IMG/VR virus record: IMGVR_UViG_3300030104_003068
Coordinates: 1-27,186 of that record
DNA length: 27,186 nt
Reading direction: 5' to 3' (one strand)
Origin: a virus
Shown here: positions 16,201 to 23,453 of the stretch, piece by piece
Layout: each line of letters opens with the position of its first letter
How positions within the stretch are numbered: the first letter of the stretch is position 1
Notes under the pieces: generated by a model
What the model was told of the DNA's origin: nothing
The model's database searches: none
Seen by the model: only the letters and a program-made list of their open reading frames with translations
Program-made: the position numbers and the translations under genes

Positions 16201-17409
16201 TCTTTCAGGAAGTGTTTTATAAGGTTTTCTGGATTGATAATCGTATGTATAAGTGCTAATAGCTGTAGATAAATCGCTAGTTTGAACCGTATCTAATACT
16301 TTAACTGCCCTACCATCAGATTCTTTATATAATATATCTATTTCAGTTATTTTATATGTATCAGCAGCTTGATCTCCTAATTTAGTTTGTACATCTGGAA
16401 GAGGTATTATTAATTCTACATTTTGTACCCCATTTTGCATAAAATCTAAAATAGTACTTCTATAAGCGGCATCTTCATTGCCATCTAAAAAATAACCTTT
16501 TTGTTGTGGAATAAAGGCAGGTTGACTAAAAGGAGCCATTAATGAATATTCCTCATCATCAAATTTAAATCTATAACTAAATCTTACAAATAAATCTTCT
16601 AAAAAATCTGGATCACCAGGCCAATCAACACCTCCATTAAAATCATAAGTAATATCTTTACCCGTCATTGTTGTTGCCAAAAACTTAACTGTATCAGTAG
16701 CTAAAACAGCAGAAGCAGGAGCAGCATTTAAAGTTACTGTAGTACCTGATATATTGCTTACATATAAATATTCTGAAGCTGCAATTTTAACAGCACCAGC
16801 ATTTGTAGTAGCTACAACCAGCATACCTTTTTTAATATTAGCATTTGATTGTGCTAAAGTTAATGTTGTTGATGGAGGACAAGTGGCACCTGTTACCTCA
16901 ACAGTTTTTAATAATGTTAAAGCTTGATAAGGATTATATTTAGCAACTGATATTTGATTTTCTTTTGTATAATAACCTAAAGACTTTGTAACATTTATTT
17001 TTCTAGGTTGATTTAAATTATCAGTCCAAAATAATAAATTTTCTACTAAATTAATACCTGTAATTACATTATTTTTACTAAAATTTAAGAAACTACCTTC
17101 TACTAATTTTGTATAAGTATTATTAAAATATTTATATATATAATGAACAGCATTATCTGTTAAAAATAAATATATAGTACTATTATTATCATCAGCAAAA
17201 TAACCAATAACTTCTAAATTAGCATTACCTAAATCAGTTCCTGGGACTAAAGTATTACCTAATACATTTTCTAAAGCGCCTATATCATCAGCTTCTGATT
17301 TACCTACAGATATATTCTGCGCATCACGATATTCACCATTAGGTACTAGTCTATCATCCAAGTCTTTATTCATCTTGGACTTTAAGAAACTATTTTTAAT
17401 TTCAGCCAT
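13219..17409 (-). CDS. Muzzle/nozzle (stabilisation) tail protein with cadherin-like module and Cys-rich C-terminus
   Basis: This 1396-residue protein starts NSFLKSKMNKDLDDRLVPNG (6-25), the hallmark opening of crAss-like muzzle or stabilisation proteins, followed by propeller-like blades such as GYFADDNNSTIYLFLTDNAV (69-88) and LLFWTDNLNQPRKINV (about 124-139). The middle (about 250-880) is a long beta-rich region. From about 885 to 1065 lie Ig/cadherin-type repeats: NIAPEF opens one near 955, and YFSIESTTGKIW then YTLTLKIEDA match cadherin strands near 1013-1040. The last third has nine cysteines, against two in the first thousand or so residues, suggesting disulfides or bound metal in an exposed domain. 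The protein should form the end of the short tail that closes the channel and meets the host. The N-terminal call is fairly firm; the receptor-binding role of the C-terminal part is inferred. Confidence 0.8.
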   Translation of the reverse strand: MAEIKNSFLKSKMNKDLDDRLVPNGEYRDAQNISVGKSEADDIGALENVLGNTLVPGTDLGNANLEVIGYFADDNNSTIYLFLTDNAVHYIYKYFNNTYTKLVEGSFLNFSKNNVITGINLVENLLFWTDNLNQPRKINVTKSLGYYTKENQISVAKYNPYQALTLLKTVEVTGATCPPSTTLTLAQSNANIKKGMLVVATTNAGAVKIAASEYLYVSNISGTTVTLNAAPASAVLATDTVKFLATTMTGKDITYDFNGGVDWPGDPDFLEDLFVRFSYRFKFDDEEYSLMAPFSQPAFIPQQKGYFLDGNEDAAYRSTILDFMQNGVQNVELIIPLPDVQTKLGDQAADTYKITEIDILYKESDGRAVKVLDTVQTSDLSTAISTYTYDYQSRKPYKTLPERQTVRVYDKVPVKALAQEVSGNRVIYGNFQSQHTPPASLNYNVGANAKSSTAFETWAEYPNHTLKQNRNYQVGFILADKFGRQSSVILSSVDDGVSVGGTFFGGSTFYHPYRSSTQNLKEWWGDALKVVINSSITSVKNTNTGVPGLYADAISNGFNTTGVATTINNNTYTFTLNGGDTSGIPVTNSYLRGEYTDFVKVTNVTGGPAYTVTTDGEINNELYLSNLNNPDIKFAYNLNNPLGWYSYKIVVKQQEQDYYNCYFPGFLDGYPGQSSVTFPTNEDGKTGHVVLLNDNINKVPRDLSEVGPEQKQFRSSVRLYGRVNNTVADNVQFFPVNVSGTQVLPLAMTADTIADADDLKMATSEITTPTNFYQLDTNPLIARLATLNSGTTTIGITDATMVPQLSVAETEPTESALQLFYETSTTGLIADLNADVETGFDGVAALSNMSYSQNENMAASTDLTGVFYPQNNQGSNFANTDISSVNMVVKDGTDTTRTAEFNLITSGTGYKLQTANNQFVFRDDSSTKDVYTFSFTFTTNAGDTSTVTATGSLGNIAPEFTAGGSLPDVTVAVDAGNSVGSPIVTRDGNNGSNSNNADDLLYSITAGNTNNYFSIESTTGKIWKSSNTPIGVYTLTLKIEDAVLNGVAQTGSLSVTKTQKITVGATAINAGAKSTCKINSSAGNPGVNYLSAPINTNPVVGVWYLSDSTLASNDLPVTPTAAQSGFSQGGGFKIGGALSQGTVVFQCIIQQSFTNNSSLGFSFTESSVIWKVYYRDPNGTNTWNQIADINNFDQNPVAATGQLINSTFDAGDAVGKQASSAFAFDEVGEYAVCATELITQQALVNADAVCAWVNSNDLYYSDCVIENNANVQDSGTPKAYKYDVSATQTSYGCVATNSTHYYAPIPYAQYVDLFYSNVGLTSPVTPNANEFRTFNTDTVSTEPFDQIKVSAKFGTDGVKIAPSISEKICNSGAYAVACQSGFTTCAQPMPGATGWV

Positions 17410-17411
17410 AT

Positions 17412-18821
17412 TTAATATTTAATCCATTTAGATTTATTCCTCATTACTTGAACTATTTGATCAAGTTTAATATTAGATAATCTAATTTTAGCATTTCTTA
17501 ATTTAGCGCTTCGTTCTCTTTTAAATCTTTGAACGATGTATTCTTGTACACCTACGCTTGTAGATAATATTGAGTATAATATATGAGCATATAAAGCTTC
17601 CTCTGCCATTTTAGGTATCTTCGCATCTAAATCATAAGCATTACCATCTGATATATATTCTAATGTTATAAGTTTGTTCTTTAAATCACTTGAAAAAGCA
17701 AATAAACCTTTTCTATCATCAATTATAAACCAACCATTTCTTTGACTTGTTTCAGGATTTAATCCATATCTTTGGCCTAAAGCGCCATCATAATATGTTT
17801 TCCAATATATATCCGCTATTTCATAGTCATTTATATAAGCTCCACTTATTCTTCTTGGGTCATTAGCATCCCATTTTTTTGTTATTAAAGATGTACCTTC
17901 TAAATTAGAATTACTACTATCTTGAGTTGGTACGCCTAAATCATCTTGAACTGGTGCTGAATATGGTCTTAGTGTTAATTCATTTGCAGGAAATATAGTA
18001 TGTAAAACACCCAAATTATCCGGATATGCTAGTCTAACATAGTTAACATAATCTTGGGGTATAATAATCGAAAGACTATCAGGGACTGTTAATTCTTGTG
18101 ATCTTACACTTTTTAGTGTGTCATAACTAAATTCTTGTAATCCACGTTTTGCATGAAATATTACATCAGTTCTTTTTACACTAGGTATTAATTTTCCAGG
18201 TCCTACGTAAGCTATTAAAAAATTATTAATAATATCATCTAATTTAGTATACTCATAACTACCGTGCATATCCCATAATGTATCTTCATTCATTTGAATT
18301 TTAAGATAATTACCGGATGTTAGTGATGCGGCTACTGTAATTATATTATTACTTTCTGTCCAAGGGCTAGCAAATTGAAAAGTTAATACATCTAAGTTAT
18401 TTACTTGAACAGCTAGATTATCAACACATGTAAAGTCTGCATTATTATTTATTGTTTGTATCACGCCTACTAATGATCCATCAGCTTTTAAAATAGTCAT
18501 TCCAGCCAATATATTATTATTACCCGGATTTATAGTTACATTTTTTTGGTTTGTAAGTTTTTGAGCATTTGATGTCCCATTTGTTGCTGTAGCACTAGGT
18601 GTTAATTCAGTCCACGTATTTGCATTAGCACTCGTAAAAACTTTAAAATTATTTAAATTATAACTATTAGCTGCAGGATCCGAACTACCAAATACTAAAT
18701 TTGTGTCAAATGTACTTGTAAAAGTTTGTCCAACTCCAGTAGAACCTATTGTAAACTGCTGTGCTCCAGCGTAATATTGTCTGTTAGTTTCGGTGATTAA
18801 ACCGCCATTAGGTATAGGCAT
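17412..18821 (-). CDS. Neck/tail ring protein with N-terminal beta domain
   Basis: This 469-residue protein has two parts. Residues about 1-175 are a beta-rich, asparagine/threonine-rich domain (for example SYNLNNFKVFTSANANTWTE) that looks like a decoration or carbohydrate-binding-type sandwich. Residues about 180-469 hold the ring core: MHGSYEYTKLDDIINNFLIA, then RTDVIFHAKRGLQEFSYDTL, IIPQDYVNYVRLAYPD, and a basic C-terminus with RFKRERSAKLRNAKIRLSN. The DVIFHAKRGLQEFSYDTLK and PQDYVNYVRL stretches match what I recall of crAss-like ring proteins, which work as tail tubes between portal and muzzle and are analogous to T7 gp11. It starts 6 bases after the other ring gene, and 2 bases separate its stop from the muzzle start. 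Subunit number and exact ring cannot be told from sequence. Confidence 0.75.
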   Translation of the reverse strand: MPIPNGGLITETNRQYYAGAQQFTIGSTGVGQTFTSTFDTNLVFGSSDPAANSYNLNNFKVFTSANANTWTELTPSATATNGTSNAQKLTNQKNVTINPGNNNILAGMTILKADGSLVGVIQTINNNADFTCVDNLAVQVNNLDVLTFQFASPWTESNNIITVAASLTSGNYLKIQMNEDTLWDMHGSYEYTKLDDIINNFLIAYVGPGKLIPSVKRTDVIFHAKRGLQEFSYDTLKSVRSQELTVPDSLSIIIPQDYVNYVRLAYPDNLGVLHTIFPANELTLRPYSAPVQDDLGVPTQDSSNSNLEGTSLITKKWDANDPRRISGAYINDYEIADIYWKTYYDGALGQRYGLNPETSQRNGWFIIDDRKGLFAFSSDLKNKLITLEYISDGNAYDLDAKIPKMAEEALYAHILYSILSTSVGVQEYIVQRFKRERSAKLRNAKIRLSNIKLDQIVQVMRNKSKWIKY

Positions 18822-18827
18822 AATTTA

Positions 18828-19754
18828 TTAACTTTTTTGATTTATATTTTCTTGTTGAATTTGCGAAGCCGCCACTTGTATTACTTCTGGATTTCTAATA
18901 ACAACTCCAGCATATAACAATATTTTTAATATTAATTCAACTTGTTCGCTAGCGTGTAATTCAAAATTACAAGATGAAGTAGGTTGAAAAATATACTGTG
19001 CTCCAGAGGTAAAAGACCATATTGGAGGTATAGGCTTTCTAACATAAGTAACAGAAACACCTGAGTTTATTTGATCAGGATATAATCTAATTAAATTGTT
19101 TGAATATGTATATATAGGGTTTGTTATAGTAGGTTTTGTAAGATTAGAACTTAATAAATGATATAGTTCATGAGAACCTACTTTCTCGGCTTCTTCTGTT
19201 GGCAAAGCACCAACTTGATATAATACTTGACCTAATTTGTGAAATTGTTTAGGGTAAAGATTAATTATTATTATTTGACCAGCTGATGGTTGATTAACAA
19301 GCGTTAATGTTGCGCCGCTCAAACTGTAATCTGTTGAAGCTAACTCTATTCCGTTTACAAAAACATTTGTGATAGCTCCGGAGTTAGATAAATTTAAAGC
19401 ATCTCCAGTTAAAGTATATGTTAAACCAGGGTTTGCGGCTGTAAATTGTTGCGTTGCAGACGCAGCTCCTGAATATTGAGATGGTAATTTAAAATTAGGA
19501 TTTGAATATGTAGCGTTTGCAGATGTTTTAAAAATTTGTAGTTTTTCGTCTAAACTTACAACTCTGTCTGAGTAATCTACATCAGCTTGTGGCACACGTA
19601 ATTGCTGATTTAAACTATCAAAATATGTTTCAAATATTTCAAGTTGTGATTGAGCACCTATTTTATTAAATTCCAAAGGTGTCATATAACCTCTTTGTTC
19701 TTTGTTTAGTATTAATAAAACGGTTTGATATACAGTGTTTACGTTTATTGCCAT
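18828..19754 (-). CDS. Neck/tail ring-like adaptor protein with inserted beta domain
   Basis: This 308-residue protein begins with a helical core, VNTVYQTVLLILNKEQRGYM and PLEFNKIGAQSQLEIFETYF, which I associate with crAss-like and marine phage ring proteins next to the portal. The core resumes near 168 (KQFHKLGQVLYQVGALPTEE) and ends in FELHASEQVELILKILLYAG. Between these, residues about 97-168 form a small beta sandwich (TYTLTGDALNLS, ITNVFVNGIELASTDYSLSG, LTLVNQPSAGQIIIINLYP) of a type seen in many phage tail and fibre proteins, probably a mobile decoration domain. It is followed by the second ring gene and preceded by a hairpin that separates it from the 272-residue gene. The adaptor role follows from similarity by eye and gene order. 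Confidence 0.72.
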   Translation of the reverse strand: MAINVNTVYQTVLLILNKEQRGYMTPLEFNKIGAQSQLEIFETYFDSLNQQLRVPQADVDYSDRVVSLDEKLQIFKTSANATYSNPNFKLPSQYSGAASATQQFTAANPGLTYTLTGDALNLSNSGAITNVFVNGIELASTDYSLSGATLTLVNQPSAGQIIIINLYPKQFHKLGQVLYQVGALPTEEAEKVGSHELYHLLSSNLTKPTITNPIYTYSNNLIRLYPDQINSGVSVTYVRKPIPPIWSFTSGAQYIFQPTSSCNFELHASEQVELILKILLYAGVVIRNPEVIQVAASQIQQENINQKS

Positions 19755-19770
19755 TTTAATATTTTATGTG

Positions 19771-19804
19771 AATAACAGCTGGGCCACCGAAGTGACCCGC
19801 TATT
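19771..19804 (-). terminator. Hairpin with cUUCGg loop after the 272-residue gene
   Basis: Read on the minus strand, a 7-pair stem GGGTCAC / GTGGCCC closes on a TTCG tetraloop. It extends through AATAGC / GCTGTT with one bulged A, giving about 13 pairs in all. It lies in the 68-base gap after the stop at 19823. The sequence after the stem is A/T-rich but has no clean run of T, so it may be a weak terminator, an RNA-processing site or a stabiliser of the transcript end. Confidence 0.6.
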
Positions 19805-19822
19805 ATAATTATAGTTACATGT

Positions 19823-20641
19823 TTAATATAACTTTTTCTCTATTGTTTTAAAAACTTCTACACCTTCATCAGTCTTAAACCATGCGGCTAGTGCTGAATA
19901 TGGATTTTCATCAAAAGGAACCGTCATTAATTTTCTATCATTTGAAGCCCAATGAAAAGTTCTTTGATCTTGTGATAGTTTAATAATATTTTGTTCTGTA
20001 GCTTTAATTCCTGTGTTTCTTAAGCCCACATTTTCATCAGTAGCTATTTGCATAAATGCACTAGGATTTTTCTTAGCCATTAAAAGTAAATCTCTTTTAA
20101 TTTCTTTTGAAGTCATAGAAGCAACAGCAGAACCTTTTTCAACTCGTAATATTGCTTCTGCATGTTCTATTTCGATATCTTTTGCAAACATTAAAGCTTC
20201 AATTTCAGCTGTTAAGTTATCAACTTCATCTTCAGCTTCCTTGTGAGGTAAAAATTCTTTATATGTTGCGTTTAATCTTGGATGATATAAAGATAAAAGT
20301 TTTTGTAAATTTTGGTGTTCTTTTTTTACATTCAATACACCGTTTTCAAAAACAATATGCCCCATCATTATTTCACCTTTTTGTTCGTCTACAAACGGTG
20401 AATTTTGATTAGTTGCATATCTTAATTCTCTTTGTTCGTTTTTTTCAGGATCAAACCACAATAAAGGGTATCTTGTTGAATGTCTTGATCCTAATCTATA
20501 TGTTAAGGGCGATTTATCGTGTAATAAAAAATAAGTTCTATCTTTTATTTCCCACCCTGGAGTTTGAGGTTTTTTAACCTCTACTTGTTTTTTTACTTGT
20601 ACTGGTTCTTCAACCAATACTTCTTGTTTTTGTTTTGCCAT
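19823..20641 (-). CDS. Unrecognised 272-residue protein between capsid and neck genes
   Basis: I cannot name a family with confidence; similar proteins seem to occur next to head genes in other marine phages. The first 25 residues are charged and disordered, with repeated K/V/E steps (EEPVQVKKQVEVKKP). Next comes a compact region with PGWEIKDRTYFLLHDKSPLT and SRHSTRYPLLWFDPEKNEQR (near 28-70), then long charged helices from about 105 to 205 (including EDEVDNLTAEIEALMFAKDI). The C-terminus holds WASNDRKLMTVPFDENPYSA. No signal peptide, membrane segment or catalytic motif is visible. It has its own hairpins on both sides and follows the capsid gene by 72 bases, so its amount may be set separately from that of capsid. 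A head-completion or decoration role is possible but not shown. Confidence 0.75.
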   Translation of the reverse strand: MAKQKQEVLVEEPVQVKKQVEVKKPQTPGWEIKDRTYFLLHDKSPLTYRLGSRHSTRYPLLWFDPEKNEQRELRYATNQNSPFVDEQKGEIMMGHIVFENGVLNVKKEHQNLQKLLSLYHPRLNATYKEFLPHKEAEDEVDNLTAEIEALMFAKDIEIEHAEAILRVEKGSAVASMTSKEIKRDLLLMAKKNPSAFMQIATDENVGLRNTGIKATEQNIIKLSQDQRTFHWASNDRKLMTVPFDENPYSALAAWFKTDEGVEVFKTIEKKLY

Positions 20642-20659
20642 AATATAATATAATTTAAT

Positions 20660-20700
20660 AAAAAATAAAAGCCCAGGGAGCCGAAGCCCCCTTTGCTTTT
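20660..20700 (-). terminator. Rho-independent terminator downstream of the capsid gene
   Basis: On the minus strand the transcript folds as AAAAGC AAA GGGGGC, loop TTCG, then GCTCCC TGG GCTTTT. The inner stem has six pairs (one G-U) closed by a cUUCGg tetraloop, a mostly unpaired internal loop follows, and the outer stem has six perfect pairs. A run ATTTTTT follows directly. It starts 13 bases after the capsid stop codon. The next start codon is only about 18 bases past the T run, too little for a full promoter, so genes beyond it must rely on read-through or a promoter inside the capsid gene. Confidence 0.85.
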
Positions 20701-20713
20701 AATAAGAATAATC

Positions 20714-22180
20714 TTAATTCTTGAATAATACGAAGTTATTCGCAGCTTGAGTTACTAGACATCTTTCAGATAACCAGTTAACTACCATCTCATCAACTTC
20801 AGAAGTGTAAGCACCACCAGCAGTACCAGTGATCCAGTTTTTATATCTTCTGTCGTCAGCTTGAGAAGCTCTATATCTTACGTGCAAGAATGGTCTTCTA
20901 ATGTTTGTACCTAAAACTTGGTCATACACTGTTGAAGTTCCAGCAGGAACTAAAACACCATCGATGTTGTTTACTGAAACAGCACCTCTTGTTGACGCAT
21001 CATTTAAGTATTTCCATGAAGTTTTATAGAAGTCATATGAACCTCTTCTAAAACCAGAGAAACCAAGATTTAAAGCCATGTCAGCTGAGTTTTCAAATAA
21101 ACCGTAAGCAACACCGCCTAGACCACCTGCAGAAATTTGTCCTAGCATGTCGTCAAATTCTAAATCCATGTCTCTATTTAAGAAAAGCATATTTTCTTCG
21201 ATAGCACCTTGAGTATCAAGATTTTTAAGTACTGAGTCAAAGTCAGAAATACCAGTTGCACCAGCAAAACCAGTGAATATGTTACCTCTATCTTCAATAG
21301 CAGCAAATAAACCTTGAGAACCATGAGCTACAGCATTTCCACCAGCAGCTGTAAAACTGTTTACATTTGCTGAGTTAGCAGCAAAAGATTTACCACCAGC
21401 ACCTGAAGCTAATTCTGCTTCAACCATTGCCATTTCTAAGTAGTCATCAAATCTTAGTCTTGTTTCAGACTCAGATTTTAAATACCATAAGTATCCTGAT
21501 GTACCATCTTCTGTAGCAACTTCTACCCAACCAATTTGAGCCATATCAGAACCGTTGATAGCATATCTATCTCTGATGATGATTGGTTGATTAGCATATT
21601 GTTGGAACTGAGGTTCAATTGATTTGTCACCCATGCTAGATCCTTTTGCATATAATGAACCATATACAAAAATCTTAAGGTTTGTAGCAGCAATACCTAA
21701 GGCATCCCAGCTATTTCCTACAAATGTATATGCAGTTACATCAGTTGTGTTACCAGCACCAGCAGCTACTGCACCAACGATACCTTTTAAAGTTACACCC
21801 GTATCAACGTTCATAACAACGATAGTATCATTTTCAAAGATAGCATTTTGGATAGTTCCAGCATTAGTAGGAATGTTAAATACATCCGTACCAGCACCAG
21901 GACCAGTTAGTTTACAACCAGTATATGCAATATGTAATCTATTTTGTTCAGACCAGATAACCTGATCAGATGTCATTGGCATTTCAGCGCCAACCATTCT
22001 AAGGAAACCAGATAAAGTTCTGTTTCCATATCTTTCAACTTCTTGTTCATAGATCTCAGGAAGATACTGCTGAATGAAGTCATTTGCGCCACCTGTATTA
22101 AACGACAGGTAGTTGTTTTGCAAAGTTTGTTGTTTTTGAGAAGGTACTATACTTCCAAAAACAGGAGCGATTGATCCCAT
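20714..22180 (-). CDS. Major capsid protein (HK97-like fold)
   Basis: At 488 residues it has the expected size and the expected place, after portal and scaffold. The N-terminal arm holds NDFIQQYLPEIYEQEVER (33-50). A conserved-looking core has MPMTSDQVIWSEQNRLHIAY (67-86) and IIIRDRYAINGSDMAQIGWV (200-219), followed by an acidic helix with RLRFDDYLEMAMVEAEL. Residues about 88-180 are a glycine/alanine/threonine-rich beta insertion that could be an outer or E-loop domain. Codon choice differs from its neighbours: TTC, AAC, TAC and ATC are frequent here, whereas elsewhere TTT, AAT, TAT and ATA/ATT dominate. That is the pattern of a gene selected for high output. A strong terminator follows. The HK97 fold is inferred from family knowledge and context; I see no direct cleavage signal for a prohead protease. 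Confidence 0.85.
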   Translation of the reverse strand: MGSIAPVFGSIVPSQKQQTLQNNYLSFNTGGANDFIQQYLPEIYEQEVERYGNRTLSGFLRMVGAEMPMTSDQVIWSEQNRLHIAYTGCKLTGPGAGTDVFNIPTNAGTIQNAIFENDTIVVMNVDTGVTLKGIVGAVAAGAGNTTDVTAYTFVGNSWDALGIAATNLKIFVYGSLYAKGSSMGDKSIEPQFQQYANQPIIIRDRYAINGSDMAQIGWVEVATEDGTSGYLWYLKSESETRLRFDDYLEMAMVEAELASGAGGKSFAANSANVNSFTAAGGNAVAHGSQGLFAAIEDRGNIFTGFAGATGISDFDSVLKNLDTQGAIEENMLFLNRDMDLEFDDMLGQISAGGLGGVAYGLFENSADMALNLGFSGFRRGSYDFYKTSWKYLNDASTRGAVSVNNIDGVLVPAGTSTVYDQVLGTNIRRPFLHVRYRASQADDRRYKNWITGTAGGAYTSEVDEMVVNWLSERCLVTQAANNFVLFKN

Positions 22181-22196
22181 AATAATTTAAAATGTT

Positions 22197-23420
22197 TTAG
22201 TTAAATTTACGTGTTTTGATTTTTAATTGTGAAGAATCCATACCACTAATAGCTTTAACTTTTAATCCACCAACAAATACATTACCAGGATCTGTAGATC
22301 TTGCTTCTGTATTTATATTTTTAGATTTTGCACTTAAATCTTTTATTGCATCGGCTTTGCCTTGCTCATAAAAATGTTGTGCAATAGTATCTGCATTTTC
22401 AGCGGCATAAATAGCTTTATGATAACCTTTCACATCTTGTATATTACCATTATTATCCAAGAACTTCTTGATAGTATTAGTAATATTTGATTGGTTATCG
22501 GCAACTTCATTAACATTTTTTATTCCATATCTAAACTTTTTTTCTCCTACCGAAAAATCAAAACCTTTGAACTCGGGACCAAAATAATCTTTAGTGTTAG
22601 ACTTGAACGTTTCATGTTGTTGTTCTGCTACTTTCTGCTCTTCATTGTAGCGGTTGAAAAAGTCCATAGCTTTTTGTTGGTCTTGAGTAATACCAGGTCT
22701 TAATTTAATTTCCTGATAATATTTATCTTTCAAACCTTCTAAATGCTGTTTGGCTTTTGCAACTTCTTCTTTGTATGCGAGTTTTGCTTTACGCACTTCT
22801 CGCGGCTCATCTACATCTTCGTCCCATGAAAAATTATCTTCAATTAAAAAGTTAATTTCTTCTGAGTCTAAATGTGATTTCGTTTGCGAATAATACTCTC
22901 TTAATAGAGTATCATTATCTACGTTTGAATAATCATGATTTAATCTTACATAATCTTCTAATGTACCACCAGTTTCATTCATAAAGTCAACGACTTTAAC
23001 AATATTTTCTGGTAACGTAGTTGTATTTTCTTTTAGTACTTCATCAGATATAACAGCTGTTGGTCTGTTAGATTCTTGTACCATTTGTTCACCGATTTCA
23101 ATAACTTCTTCTTCCTTTTCAGGTTCTTCTATTATTTCTTCTATTATCGGCGTTTCTTCTTCTTTAGATTCAACAACGGAAGCGGGCTCTTTATCGGATT
23201 CTCCTCCTTTAACTTCCACCTTCGGTATATCTCCGGATGGTTTATCATCAGGTAATTCTTTTGTTTCTCCGACTTGAATGGCATCTTGTTGTTCTATTTT
23301 TTCTTCAGTTTTTTCAACTGGTTTAGATAAATCTACTTTTATAGGTTCATCATTTTTTACTAGTTTTTTAGGTTTAATTTTAACCTTAAGCTTTCCAGCT
23401 TTCTCTTTTGTTTCTGACAT
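22197..23420 (-). CDS. Scaffold-like head assembly protein
   Basis: This 407-residue protein lies between portal and major capsid genes, the usual place of a scaffold. Residues 1-25 are basic (KLKVKIKPKK), about 26-120 are a disordered acidic stretch with E/K/P repeats (EEIIEEPEKEEEVIEIGEQ), and about 125-350 are charged helices including REVRKAKLAYKEEVAKAKQH. The C-terminus is basic (LKIKTRKFN) after a GNVFVGGLKVKAISG stretch, which could be the capsid-binding end, as many scaffolds bind coat through a basic C-terminal helix. No protease motif is visible, so it is unlikely to be a fused prohead protease and scaffold. It ends 16 bases before the capsid start and begins 33 bases after the portal stop. 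The function rests on position and composition. Confidence 0.7.
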   Translation of the reverse strand: MSETKEKAGKLKVKIKPKKLVKNDEPIKVDLSKPVEKTEEKIEQQDAIQVGETKELPDDKPSGDIPKVEVKGGESDKEPASVVESKEEETPIIEEIIEEPEKEEEVIEIGEQMVQESNRPTAVISDEVLKENTTTLPENIVKVVDFMNETGGTLEDYVRLNHDYSNVDNDTLLREYYSQTKSHLDSEEINFLIEDNFSWDEDVDEPREVRKAKLAYKEEVAKAKQHLEGLKDKYYQEIKLRPGITQDQQKAMDFFNRYNEEQKVAEQQHETFKSNTKDYFGPEFKGFDFSVGEKKFRYGIKNVNEVADNQSNITNTIKKFLDNNGNIQDVKGYHKAIYAAENADTIAQHFYEQGKADAIKDLSAKSKNINTEARSTDPGNVFVGGLKVKAISGMDSSQLKIKTRKFN

Positions 23421-23453
23421 AATATAATAATATAAAAATTAATAAGAATTTAT

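Noticed and set aside
19755-20713. Promoters in the two longer gaps
   Set aside because: I looked for a Bacteroidetes-type TTTG and TAnnTTTG pair on the minus strand and did not find a convincing one; the sequence is A/T-rich with hairpins only.
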